A stretch of DNA of 64,000 bases, from NCBI GenBank assembly GCA_037444075.1, contig JBBIND010000009.1, forward strand, positions 1-64,000. The letters are read 5' to 3'. Shown here in pieces: positions 33,506 to 41,672 of the stretch. The DNA is from JBBIND01 sp037444075. GTDB taxonomy: Bacteria; Acidobacteriota; Terriglobia; Bryobacterales; Bryobacteraceae. The notes below the pieces were generated by a model, which saw only the letters and a list, made by a program, of their open reading frames with translations, was not told the origin of the DNA and searched no databases. The first letter of the stretch is position 1. The number at the start of each line of letters is the position of its first letter. The translations under genes and the position numbers were made by a program.

Positions 33506-34915
33506 ATGACAAACGCACTCATCAACATCGCATACCTGCTGGCCAGCGCACTGTTCATTTTCGGCTTGAAGGGGCTGTCGCATCCTCGAACGGCAGTGCG
33601 CGGCAATCTCCTGGGCGCATCCGGAATGCTGATCGCCATTCTGGTGACTCTGCTGGACCGCCAAATCCTCAGTTTTGAGCTCATCATCGCGGGCATCATC
33701 ATCGGTGGAGCGATTGGAGCCATCCTGGCTGCAAAGATCCAGATGACGGCGATGCCGCAACTCGTGGCGTTGTTCAACGGGTTCGGCGGCGCAGCCTCTG
33801 TCTTGGTCGCCGGCGCCGCGCTGGTGGAAAGGCTGCTGCAGGTTGAAGGCGTTGGCGGAGCCGTCGCTACGGACTTCACGGTCGCCACGGCGGCTAGCGG
33901 CCTGATCGGCGGAGTGACTTTCTTCGGCAGCCTGGTGGCCTTTGCCAAGTTGCAGGAGCTTGTGTCCGGAAACCCGGTGCTGTTCCGCGGTCAGCACGCG
34001 TTGAACGCCCTGCTGGGCGTGAGCGCGGTGGGGCTCGCGGCCGGCCTCGTTATGAAGCCTGAGGCGACCGTGCTCTACTGGGTGCTGGTTGGAGTGGCCG
34101 CCCTGCTCGGCATTCTGACCGCCATTCCCATTGGCGGCGCCGACATGCCGGTGGTCATTTCGCTGTTGAATTCCTACTCCGGCTTGGCGGCGGCGAGTAC
34201 GGGTTTTGTGCTCAACAACAACATGCTGATCATCGCCGGTTCGCTGGTAGGCGCCAGCGGTCTGATCCTCACGCAGATCATGTGCAAGGCGATGAACCGG
34301 TCGCTGGCCAACGTGCTGTTCGGCGGTTTCGGCGCAGAGGCGGTAGCCGGCGGACCTTCGGCCGACAGCGTGTACGCGGGCAAGGTGAAGGGCGGTTCCG
34401 CCGAGGAGATCGCCATGGTTCTCGACAATGCCCGCCGCGTGGTGTTCGTTCCCGGTTACGGCATGGCGGTGAGCCAGGCGCAGCACTCCGTGCAGGCGCT
34501 GGGCGCTCTGCTTGAGTCGCGCGGCACGACGGTGGAGTACGCCGTCCACCCGGTGGCCGGCCGCATGCCGGGCCACATGAACGTGCTGCTGGCCGAAGCC
34601 GATGTTCCTTACGAAGCGCTGAAGGAAATGGATGAAATCAACCCGTATTTCTCCATGACCGACGTTTCCATTGTGATCGGCGCCAACGACGTGGTGAACC
34701 CGCTGGCGCGCACCGACCCGGCGTCGGTAATTGCCGGCATGCCCATTCTCGATGTGGACAAGTCGCGCACGGTGGTCGTGATCAAGCGAAGCCTCAGCCC
34801 GGGTTTTGCGGGCATTCCCAATCCGCTGTTTGCCGCCGAAAATACGCTGATGTTCTTCGCGGACGGCAAGAAGGCGGTGAACGACCTGATTCAGGCCGTC
34901 AAGGAACTCGGCTGA
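33506..34915 (+). CDS. pntB: NAD(P) transhydrogenase subunit beta
   Basis: 469 aa. The first half has about nine membrane helices, including the QMTAMPQLVALFNGFGG proton-channel segment and GGADMPVVISLLNSYSGLA. The C-terminal domain III binds NADP(H): VVFVPGYGMAVSQAQHSVQA, HPVAGRMPGHMNVLLAEADV, and IGANDVVNPLA before SRTVVVIKRSLSPGFAGI. All functional blocks are present. Its stop is one base from the PIG-L gene start, suggesting read-through to that gene. Confidence 0.95.
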   Translation: MTNALINIAYLLASALFIFGLKGLSHPRTAVRGNLLGASGMLIAILVTLLDRQILSFELIIAGIIIGGAIGAILAAKIQMTAMPQLVALFNGFGGAASVLVAGAALVERLLQVEGVGGAVATDFTVATAASGLIGGVTFFGSLVAFAKLQELVSGNPVLFRGQHALNALLGVSAVGLAAGLVMKPEATVLYWVLVGVAALLGILTAIPIGGADMPVVISLLNSYSGLAAASTGFVLNNNMLIIAGSLVGASGLILTQIMCKAMNRSLANVLFGGFGAEAVAGGPSADSVYAGKVKGGSAEEIAMVLDNARRVVFVPGYGMAVSQAQHSVQALGALLESRGTTVEYAVHPVAGRMPGHMNVLLAEADVPYEALKEMDEINPYFSMTDVSIVIGANDVVNPLARTDPASVIAGMPILDVDKSRTVVVIKRSLSPGFAGIPNPLFAAENTLMFFADGKKAVNDLIQAVKELG

Positions 34916-34916
34916 A

Positions 34917-35696
34917 ATGGCCGGCGGTCAGAAACGAATCCTGAGCGTTCAGGCGCACCCGGATGATGCGGAGATCCTCGCCGGGGGCGCCTTGGCGCTG
35001 CTTGCGGCGCAAGGCCATCACATCACGATCGTCACCATGACGCCCGGCGATTGCGGCGCCAACGATTACGCGCCGGACGTAATCGCCGCCATCCGCCGCA
35101 AGGAAGCCGCCGCGGCGGCGGCGATGATTGGCGCGGAATACCGGTGCGCGGAATTCCGCGACCTCTCTATCTACGTCGATGACGCTTCGCGCCGGCGCAT
35201 CACCGCAGTGCTCCGGGAGACGCGTCCGGATATCGTCATCACGTCGTTCTATTCGGATTACCTTTGCGACCACGAGGCTACCAGTCTTCTCGTCCGGGAT
35301 GCCTGCTTCGCCGCCCCCGCCGGCAACTACGCCGCGCCGGGTTGCACGGCGGCTCCGCTCGAGGCGATTCCGCACCTTTACTACACTTTGCCGGTGGGCA
35401 GCATGAATCGCGAAGGCCAACTCGTCGAGCCGGACTTTGTCGTTAACGTTGCCAGCGTCTTTCAACTCAAACGGGACATGTTGGCAGCCCATGACAGCCA
35501 ACGCCGTTGGTTGATGCAGCACCACGGGATGGACGATTATCTGGAGACCATGGAGGAGTGGACGCGCGCCTGTGGGCAGCGCGCGGGCATCACCTATGGC
35601 GAGGGCTTTCGGCACTACAAAGGGCACCCCTACCCGGAATCTCCGCTGCTCGAGGAACTGCTGGGCGAAGAACTGTTGATCCGTCCGGGCCGCTGA
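34917..35696 (+). CDS. PIG-L family zinc deacetylase
   Basis: 259 aa. The LmbE/PIG-L zinc motif A-H-P-D-D stands near the start (LSVQAHPDDAEILAGGALAL), followed by GHHITIVTMTPGDCGAN. RPDIVITSFYSDYLCDHEAT supplies the third zinc ligand region. The family removes N-acetyl groups from GlcNAc-linked substrates (mycothiol or bacillithiol precursors, GPI-like or antibiotic sugars). GEGFRHYKGHPYPESPL near the end is typical for acidobacterial and Bacteroidetes members. It follows pntB by one base and is probably cotranscribed; the substrate cannot be deduced. Confidence 0.88.
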   Translation: MAGGQKRILSVQAHPDDAEILAGGALALLAAQGHHITIVTMTPGDCGANDYAPDVIAAIRRKEAAAAAAMIGAEYRCAEFRDLSIYVDDASRRRITAVLRETRPDIVITSFYSDYLCDHEATSLLVRDACFAAPAGNYAAPGCTAAPLEAIPHLYYTLPVGSMNREGQLVEPDFVVNVASVFQLKRDMLAAHDSQRRWLMQHHGMDDYLETMEEWTRACGQRAGITYGEGFRHYKGHPYPESPLLEELLGEELLIRPGR

Positions 35697-35762
35697 CCGG
35701 CGCTACGTTCTGGTTGGCCGGCGATGACACGCCCGCGTCGGGGTTGTCTCCCGCCGATCAGC

Positions 35763-35768
35763 TAGAAT
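35763..35768 (+). promoter_or_regulatory. possible -10 box TAGAAT before the class IV aminotransferase
   Basis: TAGAAT ends 9 bases before the ATG at 35778, a similar short distance to the one seen at 31080. No -35 at proper spacing was found. Confidence 0.3.
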
Positions 35769-35777
35769 GAAGCAGTT

Positions 35778-36659
35778 ATGCACCGCTACCTGCTCCATAA
35801 CGGCAAGATTCACGATGCAGGCGAGAAGCTCCTCACGGCTGGACAGGTGGGGCTGCTCAATGGCTGGGGTGTCTTCAGCACCCTGCAAGTGAGGGGCGGC
35901 GCGCTTTTTGCGTTCAACCGGCACTGGGCTCGCATGAATCGCGATGCGGCTCTGGTGCACGTGCCGATGCCTCCGGACCCGGATGAAATCCATTCTCAAC
36001 TGCTCGAACTGGTGCAGGTTAACGCCGCTTTCGATGCCACGCTGCGCGTCGTCATCGTGCGCAACCGGGGCGGCATGTGGGAAGGCCCCAACCTCGCCCG
36101 GGACTGGGATGTCCTCGCGTTCACCACGGATTTGAAGGACTGGGGCAACAGCCTGCGCCTGGCCGTCGCCCCTCAGGCGCGTCATTCCGGATGCCGGTTT
36201 GCCGGCGCCAAGATCCTTGCCTGGGCGGCGAATCTCGCCTTGCTCGAGGAAGCCCAAACGCGCGGCTATGACGAGGTCATCCTGTTGAACGACAAGCAGC
36301 AGGTAAGCGAGTGTACGTCCGCCAACATTTTCGTAGCGAGCGGAGATCGCGTGTGGACGCCTCCGCTCAGCTCCGGCTGCCTGCCGGGGGTGACCCGCGA
36401 ATTATTGCTGAGGGACGTAAGCGTGCCTGATATCTCCATCGGCGAACGCGAACTCACCCTGAAAGACCTGGAGCAGGCCGATGCGGTGTTTGTCACCTCT
36501 TCCACGCGGAACCTGCTTCCGGTTGCCGAAATCGAAGGACTTGAAGTCAGGCAATCCGAGACGGTGTACCGGCGCCTGTGGCAGGCCTTCCAGGATTACC
36601 TGGAAGACTACATCAGGAAGGCTGACAAGAGGGCTCCGGGAGCCCCGAAAGATCTTTGA
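35778..36659 (+). CDS. class IV PLP aminotransferase / aminodeoxychorismate lyase-like
   Basis: 293 aa. Fold-type IV motifs: LLNGWGVFSTLQVRGG, FAFNRHWARMNRDAA, the PLP lysine in GAKILAWAANL (about Lys145), GYDEVILLNDKQQVSECTSANIF with the conserved Glu at 178, and GCLPGVTRELLL. The family includes branched-chain aminotransferase (IlvE), D-amino-acid aminotransferase and PabC. The TSANIF motif and short length fit a PabC- or IlvE-like enzyme, but the specificity is not settled by sequence alone. No folate or branched-chain genes are next to it. Confidence 0.8.
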   Translation: MHRYLLHNGKIHDAGEKLLTAGQVGLLNGWGVFSTLQVRGGALFAFNRHWARMNRDAALVHVPMPPDPDEIHSQLLELVQVNAAFDATLRVVIVRNRGGMWEGPNLARDWDVLAFTTDLKDWGNSLRLAVAPQARHSGCRFAGAKILAWAANLALLEEAQTRGYDEVILLNDKQQVSECTSANIFVASGDRVWTPPLSSGCLPGVTRELLLRDVSVPDISIGERELTLKDLEQADAVFVTSSTRNLLPVAEIEGLEVRQSETVYRRLWQAFQDYLEDYIRKADKRAPGAPKDL

Positions 36660-36697
36660 ATGACGCGTAATCCCGTTCGATAGGGCTCGCACTACCT

Positions 36698-37039
36698 ATG
36701 CTCCACATCGTTTGCCCCTCTTGCGGCTCCGGTGACATCCGGTTCTCCCGAAGAAAGAGTCTCATGGAACGAGCGCGCAGCCTGCTCGGAGTGCGGCCTA
36801 TCCGCTGCCGGGCTTGCAGGGAGCGCTTCATCGCGCGCACGTGGTCCCCGGCGATGCTAGCCTATGCCCGCTGCCCGCGCTGCCACGGTTGGGAGTTGCG
36901 CAATTGGCACTCTGAGGCGTACCGGCTGCCGAAGAGAAAAAGGGTGCTGCTGAGGCTGGGCGCGCGCTTCTATCGATGCTCGCCTTGCAGGTGTAATTTT
37001 GTGACTTTCAAGAAGCGCTGGAAGCCAAGCGACAAGTAA
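36698..37039 (+). CDS. small double zinc-ribbon protein of unknown function
   Basis: 113 aa. Four C-x2-C knuckles occur in two pairs: CPSC with CRAC in the first half and CPRC with CSPC in the second. Each could bind one zinc. The rest is Arg-rich with many aromatics (RFYRCSPCRCNFVTFKKRW at the end), suggesting nucleic-acid contact. No signal peptide. Neighbouring genes give no functional clue; 38 bases separate it from the aminotransferase. Confidence 0.65.
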   Translation: MLHIVCPSCGSGDIRFSRRKSLMERARSLLGVRPIRCRACRERFIARTWSPAMLAYARCPRCHGWELRNWHSEAYRLPKRKRVLLRLGARFYRCSPCRCNFVTFKKRWKPSDK

Positions 37040-37059
37040 AGGCAGGGGACAAATAAAAG

Positions 37060-37652
37060 TGGTTCCAAGTGACCCATTTTCCAGCTTGCTCCCCGGCCGG
37101 CATGCACGGCTTGAGCGTGTCATTCAGGACTACCGGAAGCCTTCCTCTTTGCTCCCCTCAACTGCCTTTCAGCAGAAGAGCTTCACAGCTCTGAGGCGAC
37201 CTCTGCTAGCGTCCTGATAGAAGCTGGCGCCTCGAAACGGCCTTTCGCTCTCCCACAGCGAAGCCACCCTTACGGGCAACCCCACAGCGGGGTCAAAGCT
37301 CCCGGCCTACTTCTTCAGCGCCACGTCAAGCCTTCCGCAAACCCGTTCAGTTTCGAACTCCCCTTCCCGCCTTTTGGCCGCTTGCGGGAAGGATCTCTGC
37401 CCGTCACCCGTTGTCTGCTTCCAGCCCAACGCCCGGGACCGTCTCCTCGATCTCTCACTCCCCTCCGGGACTCATCCCTCGGGATCGTAGCGCTCGGACC
37501 GATAAACGATCTCGAAGCTTACCTATGCGAAACGCCCGGTTTCCCTTCGCTCCCCGAAGAATGCCCTTTTTTATAGGGGCTGTTCTTCGGATCACCGCTT
37601 GGGGTCCGTTACGTCCCGCTAGGCTCGCTGTTCCATGAACCTCTTGGAACCA
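37060..37652. repeat. structured noncoding block bounded by a 10-bp inverted repeat
   Basis: TGGTTCCAAG at 37060-37069 and CTTGGAACCA at 37643-37652 are perfect inverted repeats enclosing ~590 bases with no credible gene on either strand. The inside is dense in hairpins: CCTTCCCGC/GCGGGAAGG (37362-37370 with 37384-37392), ACCCC/GGGGT (37279-37293), AGAGCT/AGCTCT (37177-37192) and CTGC/GCAG (37162-37175). This could be a structured RNA, a group II intron fragment or a MITE-like non-autonomous element. No target-site duplication is obvious. Bases 37653-37811 beyond it show nothing recognisable apart from being more AT-rich than the surroundings. Confidence 0.55.
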
Positions 37653-37811
37653 TCACCATAATGCCCCTAATGACGCTGACAGTCAAGTCAAAAACGACGG
37701 GCGCGATGCGTTTTCCTGAGATTATTTGTGGTTTTGTTATCAGCGGGTTGCAGGCCAACAGCAGTGGATCAAGTGTGGATAAAACAATGCGTTCTGTTTA
37801 TGTTCGGAGCG

Positions 37812-38981
37812 TCAGCGTTGCGCCAGCTTGAGGATCATGCCGGTATCGGTGGCGACCCACAAAGCCGCCCCCTCCGCCGAAGCTAGAACCGCCCACGTGG
37901 CGGCCGCGCGGTAGTCCACATCCATGGTTTCCCAATTGGAGTAGTCACGGCTGCGCAGGATCTTGAGCCTGCCAGGCACGGGTGATTGGGTCAGGGCGCC
38001 GCCTGTATCCACCGCAGCCAGGTAGGCCTCGCCGTTGGCAAGCAGCATCACGTCCGTGGCGGCGGTGTTCTTTTCGCGGAAAATACGTTCGCTGCGCCCG
38101 CCGGGAAAGTAGGCGTGCACCTCGGACGGCCATTCAAAGGCATCCTGAAAGTCGACCAGAACCAGACCCCTGCCAGCAGCTCCCAGGCTCACCCGGGTGA
38201 TGCGCCCAAACATGGAGGAAGTGGAAGCACTCCAGGTCGTGCCGTTATCGGCTGATTGCAGAAGGATGGTGAGTGTCGGCAGTTGGCGCTGCTTGGCCCG
38301 CACCGGATCCATCCACGTGGGAAAGCGGGGCTGCCCAGGGCGGGGCGGGGCGCTCCAACCGGCGATCACCACTTGCCCGGAGTCGGAAGAGCCGATGGCG
38401 CCATAGGTGGTGTGGTCAGGCTCCGTCGCCGGCTCGCCTGCGGCGGGTACTTTGGTCCATTGGCGTCCCCCATCCGAGGTTTCGAGGACCGTCTTCCTGT
38501 CACCGACCGCCCAGCCGCGTTCGCGCGAAATGAAATGCACGCGGCGTATTCCCCTGAGCCGGGCTGTTCTCTCCCAGGTCTGGCCTCCGTCGCGCGTATG
38601 GTGGATGCCGCTTTCTCCAGCCATCCAGCCGTGGCTTTCGTCAACAAAATGTAATGACCAGCAAGGCTCCTTCAGGGGGACATATTTCCAGTTTCGTCCC
38701 TCGTCCGAGGTCAGCAACAAGACCGGACGCAGGTCACCCCGCTCCCGGATCACACCCGCGGCTGCACCGTGGGCGGCGGATGAAAAGTAGAGATCATAGA
38801 TCTCCAGTTCGGACTTCTCCTCGTCATGGAAGAAGGAGACTTCCCAGTGCTCCGCGCTGTGCGCGGGCCCAACTCCGGCCTGCGCAGGCTCGACGGGGGC
38901 TTGGGCTGCTGCCGGGCTGCCGGACAGGTGCGCAGTCAGGACGATCAATGCTAAACGGATGAGATTGCCGGGCTTCCGCAT
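37812..38981 (-). CDS. secreted YCF48/BNR-type beta-propeller protein
   Basis: 389 aa, ATG at 38981-38979. Signal peptide at about 1-27 (LIRLALIVLTAHLSGSPAAAQ). Repeated beta-propeller blades of the photosystem II stability factor (YCF48/Hcf136)-like type follow, each with a W or F and a TSD-x-G-x-x-W element: LTSDEGRNWKYVPL, HTRDGGQTWERTA, LETSDGGRQWTKVP, QSADNGTTWSAST, and a final RSRDYSNWETM. The role is unknown; such proteins in Acidobacteria are extracellular binding propellers. The gene lies 6 bases after the GAF gene and is probably co-transcribed with it. Confidence 0.8.
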   Translation of the reverse strand: MRKPGNLIRLALIVLTAHLSGSPAAAQAPVEPAQAGVGPAHSAEHWEVSFFHDEEKSELEIYDLYFSSAAHGAAAGVIRERGDLRPVLLLTSDEGRNWKYVPLKEPCWSLHFVDESHGWMAGESGIHHTRDGGQTWERTARLRGIRRVHFISRERGWAVGDRKTVLETSDGGRQWTKVPAAGEPATEPDHTTYGAIGSSDSGQVVIAGWSAPPRPGQPRFPTWMDPVRAKQRQLPTLTILLQSADNGTTWSASTSSMFGRITRVSLGAAGRGLVLVDFQDAFEWPSEVHAYFPGGRSERIFREKNTAATDVMLLANGEAYLAAVDTGGALTQSPVPGRLKILRSRDYSNWETMDVDYRAAATWAVLASAEGAALWVATDTGMILKLAQR

Positions 38982-38987
38982 GAGGCT

Positions 38988-39617
38988 TCAGCGGCGCGGC
39001 GTTGCCAATGCCAATTCAGCATGGCTGGCCGCTTCGACAACTTCCGGGTCCATGCGCGCCAGCAGGAGCAAACAGCCCACCTGTTCGCCCACCGTAGTCA
39101 GCAACTCCATTTCGCCGCCTGTGTGGGAATGCTGCTGCCGGTGCTGCACGTTGACCACTCCGATGACCCTGTTCCGGGCGATGACCGGAACTGAAAGAAA
39201 CGCCTCGTAAGTATCTTCGGGCAAGCCGGGGAAAGCCTTGAACCGGCTGTCACGGTAAGCTTCTTTCGAAATGACCAGGAGACGGCGCTCCCGGGCCACC
39301 CACCCCGTGAGTCCCTCGCCCTGTTTCAACCGGACCTTGCCGATGAACTGGGCGTGAGGCGTGTTGCTGGCGCACAGAACAAAGTCATTCTTGTCCCGCA
39401 GATAGATCAGGCACGAGTCGCAGTTCATGAACTCGACGACGAGGGAGACGATGCCTTGCAGGACTTCCTGCAGGCTCATCTCGCGCACCATGAAGCGGCT
39501 GATCTGCTGGAAAAGGTTGAGCTGCTGTTCGGCGCGTTGCAGCCTTAACTCGAGATCCTTGGCCTTGGCCACTTCCTGATTATCCCACCGTTGCCTTAAC
39601 CCCGGGTTTTCCGGCAA
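38988..39617 (-). CDS. GAF domain protein
   Basis: About 209 aa if started at the TTG at 39617 (AAGGCATT upstream) or 194 aa from the GTG at 39572; the start is not decided. A short coiled coil (VAKAKDLELRLQRAEQQLNL) leads into one GAF domain: LQEVLQGIVSLVVEFMNCDS, LIYLRDKNDFVLCASNT, GEGLTGWVARERRLLVI, FLSVPVIARNRVIGVVNVQH. Such stand-alone GAF proteins bind small ligands or nucleotides, or sense redox. No output domain is fused. The frame is open further upstream, but that part lies antisense to the DUF1080 gene. It is divergent from that gene and upstream of the YCF48-like gene. Confidence 0.78.
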   Translation of the reverse strand: MPENPGLRQRWDNQEVAKAKDLELRLQRAEQQLNLFQQISRFMVREMSLQEVLQGIVSLVVEFMNCDSCLIYLRDKNDFVLCASNTPHAQFIGKVRLKQGEGLTGWVARERRLLVISKEAYRDSRFKAFPGLPEDTYEAFLSVPVIARNRVIGVVNVQHRQQHSHTGGEMELLTTVGEQVGCLLLLARMDPEVVEAASHAELALATPRR

Positions 39618-39635
39618 AATGCCTTGAGGCAGCGG

Positions 39636-40268
39636 ATGACACGCAGAACCTGGATCTACACGGTTGCCGCGGGATTGCCGGCGCTGGGCATGGCAGCGAA
39701 CCAGCGCCTTGCGCTGTTCAATGGGCGCGATTTCAGCGGCTGGGTGAAAGCCGGGCACGGCATCTGGTCCATCGAGGAAGACGCCTTGGTAGGGCGCTGT
39801 GATCACAGCCGGCCCGGACCCGGCTACCTGTTCACAAGGCGTGAGTACGCCGATTTTCGCCTCGGCCTCGAGTTTTGGATTTCTCCCGGCGGCAACAGCG
39901 GCGTGTTTATCCGCGAGCCATACCGTAGCTGGGGCATCCGCAACGACGAACGGCCGGCGCACGGTCCTTTGGCCGGCTACGAACTCCAGGTCGACTACCG
40001 CGATGCGGCCAATCCCACCGGCAGCATTTACGGTGTGCGCAAGCCGAGCCGCGTGACAGGCGGTGAGCAGCGATGGAACAGGTTGGACATCGAGTGCAAC
40101 GGCCCACGCATTCGAGTCCTGGTTGACGGCGCGGAGGTCAATTCGCTCTCTCCTGCACGCACCTTGAACGGGGCCATCGGCCTCCAGATACACGGCGGGC
40201 GTCCTCATCACCACGTGGTGAAGTTCCGCCGGTTGGAACTGGAAGTGTTGCCACCATGGGAAGCATGA
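39636..40268 (+). CDS. secreted DUF1080 (3-keto-disaccharide hydrolase-like) protein
   Basis: 210 aa from the ATG at 39636, with GAGG six bases upstream. A leader with Arg pair (MTRRTWIYTVAAGLPALGMAA) is followed by the concanavalin-like sandwich typical of DUF1080: ALFNGRDFSGWVKAGHGIWS, GYLFTRREYADFRLGLEF, NSGVFIREPYRSWG, GYELQVDY, then WNRLDIECNGPRIRVLVDGAEV and GAIGLQIHGG. Members act on or bind carbohydrates; some cleave 3-keto-glycosides. It is upstream of the tct operon by 14 bases and may be cotranscribed with it. Confidence 0.85.
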   Translation: MTRRTWIYTVAAGLPALGMAANQRLALFNGRDFSGWVKAGHGIWSIEEDALVGRCDHSRPGPGYLFTRREYADFRLGLEFWISPGGNSGVFIREPYRSWGIRNDERPAHGPLAGYELQVDYRDAANPTGSIYGVRKPSRVTGGEQRWNRLDIECNGPRIRVLVDGAEVNSLSPARTLNGAIGLQIHGGRPHHHVVKFRRLELEVLPPWEA

Positions 40269-40281
40269 GACTTGGCCAGCC

Positions 40282-41250
40282 ATGAAGATGCGCTCTGTTC
40301 AGCAATGCGCCGCCGTGCTGGCCGTGTGCCTGTCGACCGTGGCCTGCTCGCGCCCTGAGAGCAAGTTCCCTTCGCGCGAAATCAAGCTGATCGTGCAAGC
40401 TGCTCCCGGCGGCCTTTCCGACACCATTTCCCGCGTGACGGCCAGCCTGATGGAGAAGAAACTCGGCGTCCCCGTGGTGTGCGAGAACAAACCCGGCGCT
40501 TCCGGCGCGCTGGCGTTCTCCTACGTCACTCGGCAGGCGCCGAACGGCTACACCATAGGCCACGGTCCGGTTGAGATCACGACAGTACGTTCGCTGGGCT
40601 TCGGCGAAGTCGGTCCTGAAGAGATGGACTTGCTTTGTCTTGTGAGCAAGACCCAACCCGTGCTGGCGGTCAAAGTGGACGCGCCCTGGCAAACTTACGC
40701 GCAGTTCATTCAGGCGGTGCGCGCGCGCCCCGGCTACTACGTCGTGGGCAACTCCGGAACCGGCTCCATCTGGCACATCAATGCCATGCTGCTCGAGCGC
40801 GACGCGGGTTTGAGGCTCGTCCACTGTCCTTTCGCCGGGTCCTCGGGAGCGCTGACTGCCCTGCTGGGAGGGCATGTGGATGCAGTGGTGGCCGGCGTCG
40901 GCGAAGTGGGGCCGCACGTCAGGGCTGGACGCATGAAAGCGCTGCTGGTGTTCGGTCCGGAACGGTCCAGCATCCTCGAGGGGGTGCCCTCCTCAGCCGA
41001 CGAAAATGCCCCGCCCGGCAACGGAGCCTGGAGCGGGTTTTACGGGCCGAAGGGCATGCCTGGGGAGATCAAGAAAGTGCTGATGAGCGCCTTGCGAGCG
41101 GCTTCTGAAAGCCCCGAGTTCGCGCGGTTGTGCGAGGAGCGCGGCATGGAGCCGGTGTTTCTTGAAAGCGAACAGTTCCAGGCGTTCGCCCGCGAGCAGG
41201 CTGTGTTTTTTGCCGGGACGATTCCGGGGCTGCTGGAGGGACTACGGTGA
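40282..41250 (+). CDS. tctC: tripartite tricarboxylate transporter substrate-binding lipoprotein
   Basis: 322 aa. A lipobox ends the signal peptide (LAVCLSTVAC, Cys at about residue 19). The TctC/Bug fold follows: REIKLIVQAAPGGLSDTISR, the ligand-loop region GASGALAFSYVTRQAPNGYT, NSGTGSIWHINAMLLERDAG, HCPFAGSSGALTALLGGHVD and AGRMKALLVFGPERS. Bug proteins capture small organic acids such as tricarboxylates for the TctAB permease, encoded next. The stop overlaps tctB (ATG/GTG overlap region at 41247). Confidence 0.92.
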   Translation: MKMRSVQQCAAVLAVCLSTVACSRPESKFPSREIKLIVQAAPGGLSDTISRVTASLMEKKLGVPVVCENKPGASGALAFSYVTRQAPNGYTIGHGPVEITTVRSLGFGEVGPEEMDLLCLVSKTQPVLAVKVDAPWQTYAQFIQAVRARPGYYVVGNSGTGSIWHINAMLLERDAGLRLVHCPFAGSSGALTALLGGHVDAVVAGVGEVGPHVRAGRMKALLVFGPERSSILEGVPSSADENAPPGNGAWSGFYGPKGMPGEIKKVLMSALRAASESPEFARLCEERGMEPVFLESEQFQAFAREQAVFFAGTIPGLLEGLR

Positions 41251-41669
41251 ACCGGAACGACGTGGCGATAGGCGGAATCTTCGCCACGCTCGGGCTTTCC
41301 CTGGTGATTTCCGGCGCCCGGTTCCCGGAGGGCGTGGGCCGGTTGCCCGGCGCGGGCTTCTTCCCGATGACAGTTGGAGTCGCGGCAACCTTGCTGGCGG
41401 TGGGTCTGTTAGTGACGGCCTTTAGCTCCGCGGTTTCTGTCAGGCCGCCTCTTCACAACCTTCGGACATTGCTTATGGCGGGAGGGCTCACGGCAGCGTA
41501 TCTGCTGTTGTGGGGGTATTTCGGCTTTGCCCTCAGGACCATCGTCTTCATGGTCCTCTTCCTTCGCTTGCTGGGCGAGCGGTGGCGGAACAGCGTCGCC
41601 GTGAGTGCCGCGGTGACAGCCGCCGTCGTCCTGGCCTTTCAGTACGGATTGAAAATCCACTTACAGTAA
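41247..41669 (+). CDS. tctB: tripartite tricarboxylate transporter small membrane subunit
   Basis: 140 aa with four membrane helices (GIFATLGLSLVISGARF, FFPMTVGVAATLLAVGLLV, LLMAGGLTAAYLLLWGYFGF and the Val/Ala-rich C-terminal helix). Length and layout are those of TctB. It starts at a GTG overlapping the tctC stop and ends 3 bases before tctA. Confidence 0.9.
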   Translation: MNRNDVAIGGIFATLGLSLVISGARFPEGVGRLPGAGFFPMTVGVAATLLAVGLLVTAFSSAVSVRPPLHNLRTLLMAGGLTAAYLLLWGYFGFALRTIVFMVLFLRLLGERWRNSVAVSAAVTAAVVLAFQYGLKIHLQ

Positions 41670-41672
41670 CCA

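Noticed and set aside
37040..37811. Small plus-strand frames in the noncoding block as genes
   Set aside because: The 64- and 75-codon frames have no ribosome-binding sites, start inside hairpin-rich sequence and overlap each other in different frames.
39618..40283. Upstream extension of the GAF protein on the minus strand
   Set aside because: It runs antisense through the DUF1080 gene, which has clear domain evidence.
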